The position numbers and the translations under genes are program-made. Shown here in pieces: positions 25,823-38,432 of a stretch of DNA of 64,000 nt; the stretch's first letter is position 1; every line of letters starts with the position of its first letter. Source of the DNA: Bradyrhizobium quebecense. GTDB taxonomy: Bacteria; Pseudomonadota; Alphaproteobacteria; Rhizobiales; Xanthobacteraceae. Under the pieces are notes generated by a model that searched no databases, was not told where the DNA came from, and saw only the letters and a list, made by a program, of their open reading frames with translations. The DNA is taken from positions 3,100,001-3,164,000 of the forward strand of contig NZ_CP088022.1 in assembly GCF_013373795.3 (NCBI RefSeq), in the 5' to 3' direction.

Positions 25823-27034
25823 ATGAACATGGAGATCGATCGCGAAGCGGCCCTCGACGCCGGACCCTGGAAGCGCAACCTGATCGTCTGCGTGCTCGGC
25901 TCCTTCACGACAATTGTGGGGATGACGCTGCTGCTGCCGTTCCTGCCGCTCTATGTCGAGCAGCTCGGCGTGACCGATCGTGCCGCCATCGTGCAATGGT
26001 CGGGCGTCGCCTATGGCGCAACCTTCTTCAGCGCGGCGCTGACGGCGCCGTTATGGGGACGGCTCGCGGACCGCTATGGCCGCAAGCTGATGCTGATCCG
26101 CGCGAGCCTCGGCATGGCGGTTGCCATGTCGCTGATCGGCATGGCGCATAACGTCTATGAGCTGGTCGGCTTGCGGCTGTTGACCGGCCTGCTCGGCGGC
26201 TACGCCTCGGGCTCGACCGTGCTGGTCGCGGCGCAGACGCCGAAGGCGCGGTCCGGCTGGGCGATCGGCGTTCTGTCGGCCGGCATCATGGCCGGCGGCC
26301 TGGTCGGTCCCTTGATCGGCGGCGTGCTGCCGGGCCTGATCGGCATCCGCGCGACCTTCTTCCTGATCGGCGGCGTCATCTTCATCACCTTCCTCGGCAC
26401 GACCTTCCTGATCCGCGAGGATGCGCGTCCGAAGACGGCGAAAGGCGCCAAGGCGCACGGCGGCTGGTCGCTGGTTCCGGACAAGCGACCCGTGATCGCG
26501 ATGTGGGGCACCGGCCTGCTCTTGATGATCGCCAACATGTCGATCGAGCCGATCATCACGGTCTATGTCGCGCAGCTGGTCGAGGCGCCGCAGGTGACGT
26601 TCGTCGCCGGCCTCGTGATGTCGGCGGCGGCGTTCGGCAGCCTGCTGTCGTCGTCGCATCTCGGCAAGCTGGCCGATCGCGTCGGCCATTGGCGGATCAT
26701 CACCATCTGCCTGGCCGCCTCGGCGCTGCTGCTGATCCCGCAGGCCTTCGTGGTCAGCGGCTGGCAGCTGATCCTGCTTCGCTTCCTGATGGGGCTCGCG
26801 CTTGGCGGCCTGTTGCCCTGCATCGCAAGCGTGATCCGGCACAACGTGCCCGACACGGTCACCGGCAGCATGCTGGGCTATTCGATCTCGGCGCAATATG
26901 ACGGCCAGGTGATCGGCCCGCTCGCCGGCGGATTCATCGGCGGCCATATCGGCATGCGCGCGGTGTTCCTCGGCACCAGCGTGTTGATGGCCCTCGGGGC
27001 GATCGGCAATTTCGTCATCGAGAAGAAAGAGTAG
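25823..27034 (+). CDS. MFS transporter
   Basis: A 403-residue 12-helix major facilitator of the DHA1/TCR/Tet type. Motif A appears in PLWGRLADRYGRKLMLIRA and is weakly repeated in the second half (HLGKLADRVGHWRIITI). LLGGYASGSTVLVAAQTPK matches the efflux-type helix 5 region. It follows gntR with a 1-nt gap, so translation is probably coupled. Likely an efflux pump or a carboxylate transporter under GntR control; direction not determinable. Confidence 0.92.
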   Translation: MNMEIDREAALDAGPWKRNLIVCVLGSFTTIVGMTLLLPFLPLYVEQLGVTDRAAIVQWSGVAYGATFFSAALTAPLWGRLADRYGRKLMLIRASLGMAVAMSLIGMAHNVYELVGLRLLTGLLGGYASGSTVLVAAQTPKARSGWAIGVLSAGIMAGGLVGPLIGGVLPGLIGIRATFFLIGGVIFITFLGTTFLIREDARPKTAKGAKAHGGWSLVPDKRPVIAMWGTGLLLMIANMSIEPIITVYVAQLVEAPQVTFVAGLVMSAAAFGSLLSSSHLGKLADRVGHWRIITICLAASALLLIPQAFVVSGWQLILLRFLMGLALGGLLPCIASVIRHNVPDTVTGSMLGYSISAQYDGQVIGPLAGGFIGGHIGMRAVFLGTSVLMALGAIGNFVIEKKE

Positions 27035-27068
27035 TCGCCTGCCCGGCTCCTCGTGATGACCAGAACAA

Positions 27069-27092
27069 AAACGGCGCCCGAAGGCGCCGTTT
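27069..27092. terminator. Bidirectional terminator between the MFS gene and lon
   Basis: AAACGGCGCC, loop CGAA, GGCGCCGTTT. On the minus strand it is followed by TTTTTGTT, so it works best for lon. On the plus strand it serves the MFS gene. Confidence 0.85.
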
Positions 27093-27115
27093 GAACTTTC
27101 AGATTGAAGACTGCT

Positions 27116-29545
<2,430 letters not shown>

Positions 29546-29864
29546 GGCCTTATCCTTTTGTTTTGCCCCCTTGCACGCAGTCCGCCTGCTTGCGCAACCG
29601 CCACAAGGTGCCTTGGTGATCCGGAATTAGATTGCCGTTAGCAGCCGCATATTCCGCATCGAAAAGCGACGAATCTCAACGCATGAGATCCCTCACCGAT
29701 AGCATTAGGTGGCTATCAGGCGGGGGGGTGTCAAGTCTGAGAAGTGCCGGGAAATATAGGCTAAACAGGCATTTACTGCGACGCGAAAATGACCTGCTGC
29801 TGCGCCGCAACGGCCGCCGGATCGCCCGGCAGCCGCATGAATTGCGACGACAGAAAGTTGCGCC
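29546..29864. other. Intergenic region clpX-lon
   Basis: 319 bp without a supportable gene. It carries a lon promoter candidate (29704-29735, minus strand). The part nearest clpX (29780-29864) has high-GC frames only. Confidence 0.5.
29704..29735 (-). promoter_or_regulatory. Candidate lon promoter (sigma-70 or heat-shock like)
   Basis: Minus strand reads CTTGACA, a C-rich spacer of about 17 nt, then CCACCTAAT. The -35 element fits both the TTGACA and CTTGAC consensus. The -10 is a weak match, so only the location is proposed. Confidence 0.35.
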
Positions 29865-31139
<1,275 letters not shown>

Positions 31140-31593
31140 TCATTATCTCCGTCCGCCGTTCGACCTCGTTTGCCAGATCGACCCAATCCGGCACAAAACC
31201 GGAGTATTGGGTAGATAGAGCAAATTCCGTACCAAAAAAGACCCTACGCAATACTGACAGTGTGGATCACGGTTTATTCGAATCTCCGCGATCATAGCCG
31301 ATGCATTACAGCCAACCATGCTGGCACCCGACTATCAAGAATTCGCTAATCGGGAGGCCGGCTCAAGACCGTGACAATACCGTGATTTTCCACGATCGCA
31401 CGTGGAATACGCGTCGAAATCCACGAAACGTTGCGGGATTACCACGCCGGGCCCTGAGCACGAAAGCGGAACTTTCTGCCCCCAAATATGCGCTTGCGGG
31501 GTACTCCGCCGTCCTGCTTTGCCGACTATGTGAGGCGTCAATGTGGAGATCACACCGACGCCTCAGGTCGCCTGTCCAGATCAGGCAGCTTTG
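31140..31593. other. Intergenic region clpP-clpX
   Basis: 454 bp, unusually long for this gene pair. No gene is supportable; frames on both strands lack ribosome-binding sites. It contains a 7-bp inverted repeat (31388-31407), and part of the region is more AT-rich than its surroundings. It should hold a clpX promoter on the minus strand. Confidence 0.5.
31388..31407. promoter_or_regulatory. Inverted repeat between clpP and clpX
   Basis: TTCCACG, 6-nt spacer, CGTGGAA: a perfect dyad. TCCACGAAA recurs 20 bp further on. No T-run follows on either strand, so an operator or processing site is as likely as a terminator. Confidence 0.4.
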
Positions 31594-32229
31594 TTAGGCC
31601 GCCTTGGCCGCCGACGGGTCTTCCGGCCGCTTGTCGATGACCTTGTCGACGAGACCGAACGCCTTGGCGTCCTCGGCGGTGAGGAACTTGTCGCGCTCGA
31701 GCGCGTCCTCGATCGCCTTGTAAGTCTGGCCGGTGTGCTTCACGTAGATCTCGTTGAGGCGCTTCTTGAGATTCAGGATCTCCTGCGCGTGCAGCATGAT
31801 GTCGGTCGCCTGTCCCTGGAAGCCGCCGGACGGCTGGTGCACCATGATGCGGGAGTTCGGCAGCGTGAAGCGCATGTCCTTCTCGCCGGCTGCGAGCAGC
31901 AGCGAGCCCATCGAGGCCGCCTGCCCCGTGCACAGCGTCGACACCGGCGGACGGATGAACTGCATCGTGTCGTAGATCGCAAGGCCCGACGTCACCACGC
32001 CACCCGGCGAGTTGATGTACATCGAGATTTCCTTCTTCGGATTCTCGGCCTCGAGGAACAACAGCTGCGCGACGGTCAGCGTCGCCATGCCGTCTTCCAC
32101 CGGACCGGTGACGAAGATGATGCGCTCTTTCAGCAGGCGCGAGAAAATGTCGTAGGCGCGTTCGCCGCGATTGGTCTGCTCGACGACCATCGGCACGAGG
32201 TTCATGTAGGTTTCAACGGGATCGCGCAT
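31594..32229 (-). CDS. clpP: ATP-dependent Clp protease proteolytic subunit
   Basis: A 211-residue serine peptidase forming the tetradecameric barrel used by ClpX and ClpA. The catalytic triad is Ser106 ([10 protein letters not shown]), His131 (MVHQPSGG) and Asp180 ([15 protein letters not shown]). I chose the ATG at 32229 ([10 protein letters not shown]), the usual alphaproteobacterial start; a TTG four codons upstream is possible. A heat-shock-type promoter candidate lies about 49 nt upstream. Confidence 0.98.
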   Translation of the reverse strand: MRDPVETYMNLVPMVVEQTNRGERAYDIFSRLLKERIIFVTGPVEDGMATLTVAQLLFLEAENPKKEISMYINSPGGVVTSGLAIYDTMQFIRPPVSTLCTGQAASMGSLLLAAGEKDMRFTLPNSRIMVHQPSGGFQGQATDIMLHAQEILNLKKRLNEIYVKHTGQTYKAIEDALERDKFLTAEDAKAFGLVDKVIDKRPEDPSAAKAA

Positions 32230-32277
32230 GAAAGAACCCAAGGGTTAGGGGTGATGCAGAACGTTAAGGCTTAACCC

Positions 32278-32305
32278 AGATATGGACCAATTTCCGGCCG
32301 ACAAG
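32278..32305 (-). promoter_or_regulatory. Candidate RpoH (sigma-32) promoter of clpP
   Basis: On the minus strand CTTGTC is followed after 14 nt by CCATATCT, close to the CTTG(A/T)(A/C) ... CCCCATNT pattern of heat-shock promoters. The -10 ends about 49 nt before the clpP ATG. This agrees with clpP being a heat-shock gene in other proteobacteria. Confidence 0.5.
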
Positions 32306-32435
32306 ACCGGCACTGGCCGTACTAGCCACCTGGGCAGGACGCAGAAGTTCAAGCCGATTCGCGTCGGCACGCCTAGCGACGGGGACCCGCCGCGGGCGTG
32401 CTTTCGCGGTTCATCATTAACGCGAGGTGCCGCAA

Positions 32436-33794
32436 TTAGGCGGCAGTCTGCCCGGCGTCTTCATCCTTGAACAGCTCATCCTTGGAGACCTTCTTCTCGG
32501 TCACGTTGGCGAGTTCCAGGACGAAGTCGACGACCTTGTCCTCGTAGATCGGAGCGCGGAGCTGGGCCAGCGCCTGGGCGTTGCTGCGGTAGTAATCCCA
32601 GACTTCCTTCTCGCGGCCCGGCATCTGGCGTGCGCGCTCGATCACGGCGCGCGAGACCTCGTCGTCGGTCACGGTGATCTTGTTCTTCTCGCCGATCTCC
32701 GACAGCACGAGGCCGAGGCGGACACGGCGGTCGGCGATCTTCTGGTACTCTTCCTTGGCCGCATCCTCGGTGGTGTTCTCGTCGGCGAAGGACTTGCCGG
32801 TCGAGTCCATCTCGGCCTTGATCGAGTTCCACATCAGGTTGAACTCTTCGGCGACAAGTGACGGCGGCGCCTCGAATTTGTGGCTCTCGTCGAGACGGTC
32901 GAGCAGCGCGCGCTTGACCTTCTGACGGGTCGCGCCGGCGAACTCGGCGGTCAGGCGCTCGCGCGCGGCTTCCTTCAGCTTGTCAAGCGACTCGAGGCCG
33001 AGCGTCTTGGCGAACTCGTCGTCGATCGCGGCCTCACCGGGCGCCTCGATCAGCGTCGCGGTGGTCTCGAACTCGGCCGGCTGGCCGGCGAGCTTGTCGT
33101 TCAGGTAGTTCTTCGGGAAACCAACCTTCAGCGTGCGGGTCTCGCCCGTGCCGATGCCGATCAGCTGCTCCTCGAAGCCCGGAATGAACTGGCCGGCGCC
33201 GATCACGACCTGGATGCCCTCGCCGGTACCGCCCTCGAAGGCTTCACCGTTGATCGTGCCCTTGAAGCTGATGGTGACACGGTCGCCCTTCTCCGCCGCC
33301 CCCTCGGTCTTGGCGTTGTACGGGCGGCTGCCTTCGGCGATGCGCTTGATGGCATCGTCGACGTCGGCGTCGGAGACATCGACCACCGGCTTCTCGACCG
33401 AGAACGACTTGAAATCGGCGAGCTGGATCTGCGGCACGACCTCGATCGCGACGGTGTAGGTCAGGTCGGTCTTGCCCGACAGCAATTCCTCGACCTGGTC
33501 CTTCTCGGTCGGCATCGTGATCTTCGGCTCGCCGGCGAGGCGGAAGCCGCGATCTTCGAAAATCTGCCGGTTGGTGTCGCTGATGGTCTGGTCGATGGTC
33601 TCGGCCATGACAGACCGGCCGTAGATCTTCTTCAGGTGCGCCACCGGCACCTTGCCGGGACGGAAGCCGTTGAGACGGACCTTGTCCTTGAGGTCGACCA
33701 GCTTGGCGCCCGCCTTGGCATCGAGATCGGATGCCGGAACGCTGATCTTGAATTCGTGCTTCAGTCCCTCGTTGAGGGTCTCGGTGACCTGCAT
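32436..33794 (-). CDS. tig: Trigger factor (ribosome-associated chaperone/PPIase)
   Basis: A 452-residue three-domain chaperone. The N-terminal ribosome-binding domain carries the signature [17 protein letters not shown] (about residues 43-59). The central FKBP-type PPIase domain contains [20 protein letters not shown] and [11 protein letters not shown]. The C-terminal helical arm domain ends in an acidic tail. I chose [10 protein letters not shown] at 33794, the family start. The frame stays open far upstream across a tRNA gene, but that extension is not coding. First gene of the proteostasis block. Confidence 0.98.
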   Translation of the reverse strand: MQVTETLNEGLKHEFKISVPASDLDAKAGAKLVDLKDKVRLNGFRPGKVPVAHLKKIYGRSVMAETIDQTISDTNRQIFEDRGFRLAGEPKITMPTEKDQVEELLSGKTDLTYTVAIEVVPQIQLADFKSFSVEKPVVDVSDADVDDAIKRIAEGSRPYNAKTEGAAEKGDRVTISFKGTINGEAFEGGTGEGIQVVIGAGQFIPGFEEQLIGIGTGETRTLKVGFPKNYLNDKLAGQPAEFETTATLIEAPGEAAIDDEFAKTLGLESLDKLKEAARERLTAEFAGATRQKVKRALLDRLDESHKFEAPPSLVAEEFNLMWNSIKAEMDSTGKSFADENTTEDAAKEEYQKIADRRVRLGLVLSEIGEKNKITVTDDEVSRAVIERARQMPGREKEVWDYYRSNAQALAQLRAPIYEDKVVDFVLELANVTEKKVSKDELFKDEDAGQTAA

Positions 33795-33958
33795 GGTATC
33801 AATCTTCTTCCGCTTTTGCCGCGGCCCGAGCGGCCGTGGCAGTGTCAATCTGTTCGACGGTGAGCCTTGCGGCCTAACGTCTGTGGGTTCGGCGAACCCT
33901 CGTCCCCTTCGGGGCCCAAGGTTCTCCAAGGAATCGTCATGCAAACGCTGTAAGCGCT

Positions 33959-34043
33959 TGGTGCGGGCGGAGGGACTCGAACCCCCACAACTTTCGTCAC
34001 TGGAACCTAAATCCAGCGCGTCTACCAGTTCCGCCACGCCCGC
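33959..34043 (-). tRNA. tRNA-Leu (TAG)
   Basis: An 85-nt tRNA with a long variable arm on the minus strand. The acceptor GCGGGCG pairs with CGCCCGC, the anticodon loop is TTTAGGT with TAG at 34007-34009 closed by CTGGA/TCCAG, and the T-arm is GGGGGTTCGAGTCC. CCA is encoded at 33959-33961. Confidence 0.97.
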
Positions 34044-34178
34044 GCGAAAAGCATCCAGTCCGGCCGCGATGCCGCGGGCGGCCGGGCTTATAACATGCGC
34101 CCACCGGTTCGCAGCAAAAAAATGGCCGCTGGAGAGCCCGCCCTGCGACCGATCGCGACTGGACAGGTACACTTGAAA

Positions 34179-35510
34179 ATGGTCCGCATCGGCCGGATGG
34201 CAAGCCCCCCAGCAAGTCCCCAATTTTCCCTCACCCGGCGCGACCTGATCGCCGGCCTCGGCGCCGCGGCGCTTTGCCCCGCTTGGCCGGCCACCGGCTC
34301 GGCGCAGGGCAGGACGGCGGTTACGCTGCAGGCCAAAGCCGACCGCATCCTGCTTCGTCCCGACGGACCGGAGACCCCGGTCTGGTCGCTCGGCAGCGGC
34401 GATCTCCGCTTCAAGCGCGGCGAGGTCCTCGACGTGACGTTCGGCAACGAGCTGCCGGTCGCGGCCGCACTTGATTGCCGCGGGCTCGATGGCGTCCCAG
34501 CCGCGGAGCCGCTGGCCTCCCGGGCGCCCCTTGCCACGGGGGCAAAGGATACCTTCCAGCTGCCGCTTCGGCATGCGGGTACCTTCCTGTGCGAGCCGCT
34601 GTTCGGAGAGGGCACGGCGCCGGCGCGGCCGCGCCCGCTGATCGTGACCGGCACCTCGCCGGTCGCCGTCGATCGCGACGAGGTTCTGCTGATCGAGGAG
34701 TGGCGCCTGCAGCCCGATGGAACCGCGATTCCGTTTGGGAACGACCCAAAAGATTCGACGCAAATTCATACAATTAACGGCAAGACTTCATACGATATAT
34801 CGGCACCGGCCAATGCCCGCCTCAGACTCCGCTTTATCAATGGCAGCCAACGCAGCGTGCTGGCGGTCAAGCTGGACAACCTCGACGTCCGGGTGATGGC
34901 GATCGACGGCCAGCCGGCCGAACCGTTCCCGGCCCGCAACGGCGCGCTGGTCCTGGCTCCCGGAAGCCGCACGGACGTCTTTGTCGATGCGGCCGGTCCG
35001 GCCGGAACGAGCTTCCCGATCCTGCTGCACGACGGCAAGCAAGCCCGTCCGGTCGGCAAGCTCGCCGTCTCGAACGAGCCGCCGATCCGAACGGCGCCGT
35101 TCCCGCCGGCCCCACCGCTGCCGGGCAATGACATGCCCGCCCAGCTCGACCTCAAGAGCGCTACGCGATTCGATCTGGCGCTCGGCGCGCCCACCGATTG
35201 GGTCCATCCGGCGGATTTCAAGCCGTCAGCGGCTCCGGCCTTTCAGGCCAAGGCAGGCCGAACCGTCGTGCTGGCCCTGACCAACCAAGCCACGATCGCC
35301 AGCGTCTTTCACCTGCACGGCCATCACTTCCGTCTGCTTGACCGGCTCGACGACGGCTGGAAGCCGTTCTGGCTCGACACGCTCGCGGTCGAACCGGGCC
35401 AGACCCAGCGCATTGCCTTCCTCGCCGAATATCCGGGCCGCTATCTGATCGAGCAGGTCGCGACCGATTGGACCGCGCCGCGGCTGCTGCGATGGTACAG
35501 TGTCCAATAA
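34179..35510 (+). CDS. Multicopper-oxidase-fold protein lacking most copper ligands (FtsP/SufI-like)
   Basis: A 443-residue exported protein. A Tat signal [18 protein letters not shown] (residues about 17-34) is followed by cupredoxin domains. The scaffold motifs are there, but the ligands are not. The HWHG site is replaced by ALDCRGLDG (about 97-105), the YHxH site by [11 protein letters not shown] (about 133-143), and the C-terminal HCHxxxH site by [12 protein letters not shown]. Only the third cluster survives as HLHGHHF (H378, H380, H382). It is therefore unlikely to be a working laccase; a structural role like that of SufI/FtsP is the closest parallel. An ATG at 34197 is an alternative start. 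Confidence 0.82.
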   Translation: MVRIGRMASPPASPQFSLTRRDLIAGLGAAALCPAWPATGSAQGRTAVTLQAKADRILLRPDGPETPVWSLGSGDLRFKRGEVLDVTFGNELPVAAALDCRGLDGVPAAEPLASRAPLATGAKDTFQLPLRHAGTFLCEPLFGEGTAPARPRPLIVTGTSPVAVDRDEVLLIEEWRLQPDGTAIPFGNDPKDSTQIHTINGKTSYDISAPANARLRLRFINGSQRSVLAVKLDNLDVRVMAIDGQPAEPFPARNGALVLAPGSRTDVFVDAAGPAGTSFPILLHDGKQARPVGKLAVSNEPPIRTAPFPPAPPLPGNDMPAQLDLKSATRFDLALGAPTDWVHPADFKPSAAPAFQAKAGRTVVLALTNQATIASVFHLHGHHFRLLDRLDDGWKPFWLDTLAVEPGQTQRIAFLAEYPGRYLIEQVATDWTAPRLLRWYSVQ

Positions 35511-35541
35511 CAAGAAGTGGTAACCGCCTGAGGAAACATCG

Positions 35542-36627
35542 ATGAGCCAGACAGTTGCAGCGATTCGCGGGGTGAAGGCACGAAGCGTCGTGGTGCCGCT
35601 CAAGCGTCCTGTGAAGACGGCGTTTGGCGTGATCGATTCCGGTCCGCTGGTGCTGATCGATGTCGAGACCGATCAAGGCGTTACCGGCCGCACCTACATC
35701 TTCGCCTACAGCAAGCTCACACTTAACCCTCTCTGCTATCTGATCGAGGAGATCGGACGCGAGCTGATCGGCAGACCGGTCGCCCCGTTCGACCTGATGA
35801 AGGCGATGGACGCCAAGTTCCGGCTGCTCAGCGCGCAAGGTCTGGTCGGGATGGCCGTGTCGGGCCTCGACATGGCCTATTGGGATGTGCTCGGCCAACT
35901 CGCCGGCCGGCCGCTGGTCGAGCTACTCGGCGGCTCGGTGAAACCGATCAAGGCCTATGACAGCTATGGGGCGGTCGATCCCGTTGCCGACGAGCGCGCG
36001 CTGCGCCGCTCGCTCGACCAAGGCTTCAAGGGCATCAAGATCAAGGGTGGCGACGGCGATGCCGCCAATGACGAGCGCGTCGTGAAGGGCGTGCGTGCCC
36101 TGCTCGGCCCTGACATCGCGCTGATGATCGATTTCAACCAGTCGCTCGATCCGGCGGAAGCCACCCGTCGCATCGCCCGGCTTGCGCCCTACGACCTGCA
36201 CTGGATCGAGGAGCCGGTGCCGCAGGAAAGCCTGTCCGGCCACGCCAGGGTCCGCGCGACCTCGCCGACGCCGATCCAGGCCGGCGAGAACTGGTGGTTT
36301 CCGCGCGGCTTCGCCGAGGCGATCGCGGCCGGCGCATCCGACTTCATCATGCCCGACGTGATGAAGGTCGGCGGCGTCACCGGCTGGATGCAGGTCGCGG
36401 GACAGGCCGATGCCGCGTCGATCCCGATGTCGAGCCATCTCTTCGCGGAAGTCAGCGCGCATCTGCTGGCGGTGACGCCGACCGCGCACTGGCTCGAGTT
36501 CCTCGACTTCGCAGGCGCGATCCTCGCAAGGCCCGCCGAGATCATAGACGGCGCAGTCACCGCCCGCGGTCCCGGGCTCGGCATCGAATGGAACGAGCCG
36601 GCGGTGGCGAAGTATCTCGTGAGCTAG
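35542..36627 (+). CDS. Mandelate racemase/muconate lactonizing enzyme family protein
   Basis: A 361-residue enolase-superfamily enzyme. All catalytic positions of Pseudomonas mandelate racemase appear with a constant +2 offset: K166-I-K168, metal ligands D197, E223 and E249, then D272, H299 and E319. Neighbouring segments (PDVMKVGGVTGW, SSHLFAEVSAHLLA, TPTAHWLE) are also mandelate-racemase-like. The enzyme abstracts the alpha-proton of a carboxylate through an Mg-stabilised enolate. It starts 31 nt after the multicopper-like gene and may be co-transcribed. True mandelate racemase or a close acid-sugar relative; I favour a 2-hydroxy-acid substrate. Confidence 0.88.
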   Translation: MSQTVAAIRGVKARSVVVPLKRPVKTAFGVIDSGPLVLIDVETDQGVTGRTYIFAYSKLTLNPLCYLIEEIGRELIGRPVAPFDLMKAMDAKFRLLSAQGLVGMAVSGLDMAYWDVLGQLAGRPLVELLGGSVKPIKAYDSYGAVDPVADERALRRSLDQGFKGIKIKGGDGDAANDERVVKGVRALLGPDIALMIDFNQSLDPAEATRRIARLAPYDLHWIEEPVPQESLSGHARVRATSPTPIQAGENWWFPRGFAEAIAAGASDFIMPDVMKVGGVTGWMQVAGQADAASIPMSSHLFAEVSAHLLAVTPTAHWLEFLDFAGAILARPAEIIDGAVTARGPGLGIEWNEPAVAKYLVS

Positions 36628-36661
36628 CGCCCCGCCAGGTCAAGGGAGGAGCCCAAAGGTC

Positions 36662-37585
36662 GTGCCAGTTTCCCCGCGCATTCTGACCACCCCTTTCGGG
36701 GATTTTCCGTCGTTGCCGGGCCTTGTGCTGGCCTGTTTCATCGGCTCATGCTTGGCTGGACCAGCGTTCGGCAAAGATCGCGACGACGACAGCGGCGCTC
36801 CGCCAAATATCTATCTCGATTTGCGAACAAGCTACGCAACGGTGCCGGCCGGCGCTTTGCCAGTAGGTTTCGGCAGCCCGGCTCTGTTTAGCGCGCTACA
36901 GTCGCTTGCGCTCGCGAACGGCAGCTCGCTTCCGACAAGCGTCTCCTTGCCGTCCCGGCAATCCCTCGCCGTCGATCTTCCATTGACGGTAGACGTCACC
37001 GATGCGGTCTCGCTGTATGCCGGCATTTCCGGAACGACGACCTATGGCCCCGCGCAGGGGTGGTCGGCCTTCGACGTCACCAGCTGGAACGTCGGCTTTC
37101 AGGCGGACCTCTACAGCCAGAATGGTGGCTCAATCCCGACCATCACGTGGCAATCGACAATCACCCAGGCAATCCCGAACGGGCCGACTGGGACGACGAC
37201 CTTCAACAACATTCTCGAGTTCGACTATGCCTTCGACAAGGATGGAACGCGCGGAATCCTCGCGGGCATCCAGGACACCCGCGTCGAGGTAGCGACCGAT
37301 CTCGCCCGGATCCACCCAAATATCATCGGCTATGTCGGCGGCTATTATCAGTGGCCGAGCAACTGGAAATTCACCGGCCGCGTCGGAGTACAGCATTTCG
37401 GCGGCGCGCAGCTCCTGAACTTCACGCCAATCCAGTCCTTCACCGGGCCCATCCTCCGGCTTGACCTCGATCGGATGGATGACAACGACAATCGACTGTT
37501 CGGGGTCACGGCCCAAATCATCTGGGTGCCGAAGCCATCCTATCAGCTGACGCTGAGAACGCCGCTCTATCTTGTGCGCAATTGA
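36662..37585 (+). CDS. Putative outer-membrane beta-barrel protein
   Basis: A 307-residue protein starting at GTG (36662) with GGAGG 12 nt and AAAGG 2 nt upstream. A hydrophobic signal-like segment, FPSLPGLVLACFIGSCLAGPAFGK, is followed by an acidic run and then alternating amphipathic beta-strands rich in Tyr, Trp, Thr and Gly (SLYAGISGTTTYGP, IIGYVGGYYQWPSNWKFTGR). It ends in LRTPLYLVRN. No named family recognised. It sits 34 nt downstream of the racemase gene and may be its porin or an unrelated surface protein. Confidence 0.7.
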   Translation: MPVSPRILTTPFGDFPSLPGLVLACFIGSCLAGPAFGKDRDDDSGAPPNIYLDLRTSYATVPAGALPVGFGSPALFSALQSLALANGSSLPTSVSLPSRQSLAVDLPLTVDVTDAVSLYAGISGTTTYGPAQGWSAFDVTSWNVGFQADLYSQNGGSIPTITWQSTITQAIPNGPTGTTTFNNILEFDYAFDKDGTRGILAGIQDTRVEVATDLARIHPNIIGYVGGYYQWPSNWKFTGRVGVQHFGGAQLLNFTPIQSFTGPILRLDLDRMDDNDNRLFGVTAQIIWVPKPSYQLTLRTPLYLVRN

Positions 37586-37688
37586 TGGAGCCTGCCGACC
37601 GCCCTTGCAATCTGCCGATCTTGCGCCTGATCGTGAGCTTCACCTTTGCAACGCATTCATGTAGGTCATCACGGCATCGGAGCGCCCA

Positions 37689-38399
37689 ATGTCCACCAAC
37701 AGCAAACTGACGCTCAAATTTCGCTGTCCGACGGAGCTTGAGGGACTAATTCCGGCCCCCATCCCGGCGGCGCAGGGCGTTCCCGACTGGCTCAAGACAA
37801 TGCCTGCGACGGCCTTCTCTTCGATCAACCTGCACGACGAGGACACCATCAAGCGCTGCCCGCCCTTCGTGGACGCGATGACCTGCGGGTTCCTGCTGCC
37901 ACTGGTCTGCGATCTCAGAGTCGAGAACGGCGAAATCACCTGGGATCACGACCTGCCGCCCGGAGGCACACCCGAATTTCCGCGCTCGCCGATCGGATTT
38001 CACGATCCGGGTCAGGTCATCGGCACGCCGCTGTTCGAAGAGGGCCGCTTCTTTCTCAAATTCCACAATCTGTGGACCGTCGAGGCACCCGAAGGCTACG
38101 CGATCTACTTCACGCATCCCGTCAACCGCTTCGACCTGCCGTTCACGACGCTCAGCGGCTTGGTCAATTCGGACCTCTATACCGACAACTGGGTGCACCT
38201 CCCGGCGTACTGGCACGACCGGAATTTTAAAGGTGTCCTCCCCAAGGGGACTCCCATCGCGCAATGCATTCCGGTCAAGCGAGACGACTGGACTGCGCAG
38301 ACATCCTCGTTCACCGCGGATGAAGCCAACCGCGTCGGCCAGTTCCGGGGTGAGCTCAGGCGGCAGCCCAACCTCTACCGGAGAAACTTCAGGGCGTGA
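37689..38399 (+). CDS. Conserved-looking hypothetical protein
   Basis: A 236-residue soluble protein with strongly patterned motifs: PTELEGLIPAPIPAAQGVPD, then DTIKRCPPFVDAMTCGFLLP, FLKFHNLWTVEAPEGYAIYF and GTPIAQCIPVKRDDW. From memory, similar motif strings occur in uncharacterised proteins of marine phages and bacteria, and in DUF6065-like families. I cannot assign a function. No signal peptide; probably cytoplasmic. No obvious operon partner. Confidence 0.72.
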   Translation: MSTNSKLTLKFRCPTELEGLIPAPIPAAQGVPDWLKTMPATAFSSINLHDEDTIKRCPPFVDAMTCGFLLPLVCDLRVENGEITWDHDLPPGGTPEFPRSPIGFHDPGQVIGTPLFEEGRFFLKFHNLWTVEAPEGYAIYFTHPVNRFDLPFTTLSGLVNSDLYTDNWVHLPAYWHDRNFKGVLPKGTPIAQCIPVKRDDWTAQTSSFTADEANRVGQFRGELRRQPNLYRRNFRA

Positions 38400-38432
38400 G
38401 GCGCGACGAGATTTCGTCCAATGCGCCCGGCC

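Noticed and set aside
33795..34769. The N-terminal extension of the trigger factor frame to 777 residues.
   Set aside because: It crosses tRNA-Leu and the opposite-strand multicopper-like gene; family proteins start at [10 protein letters not shown].
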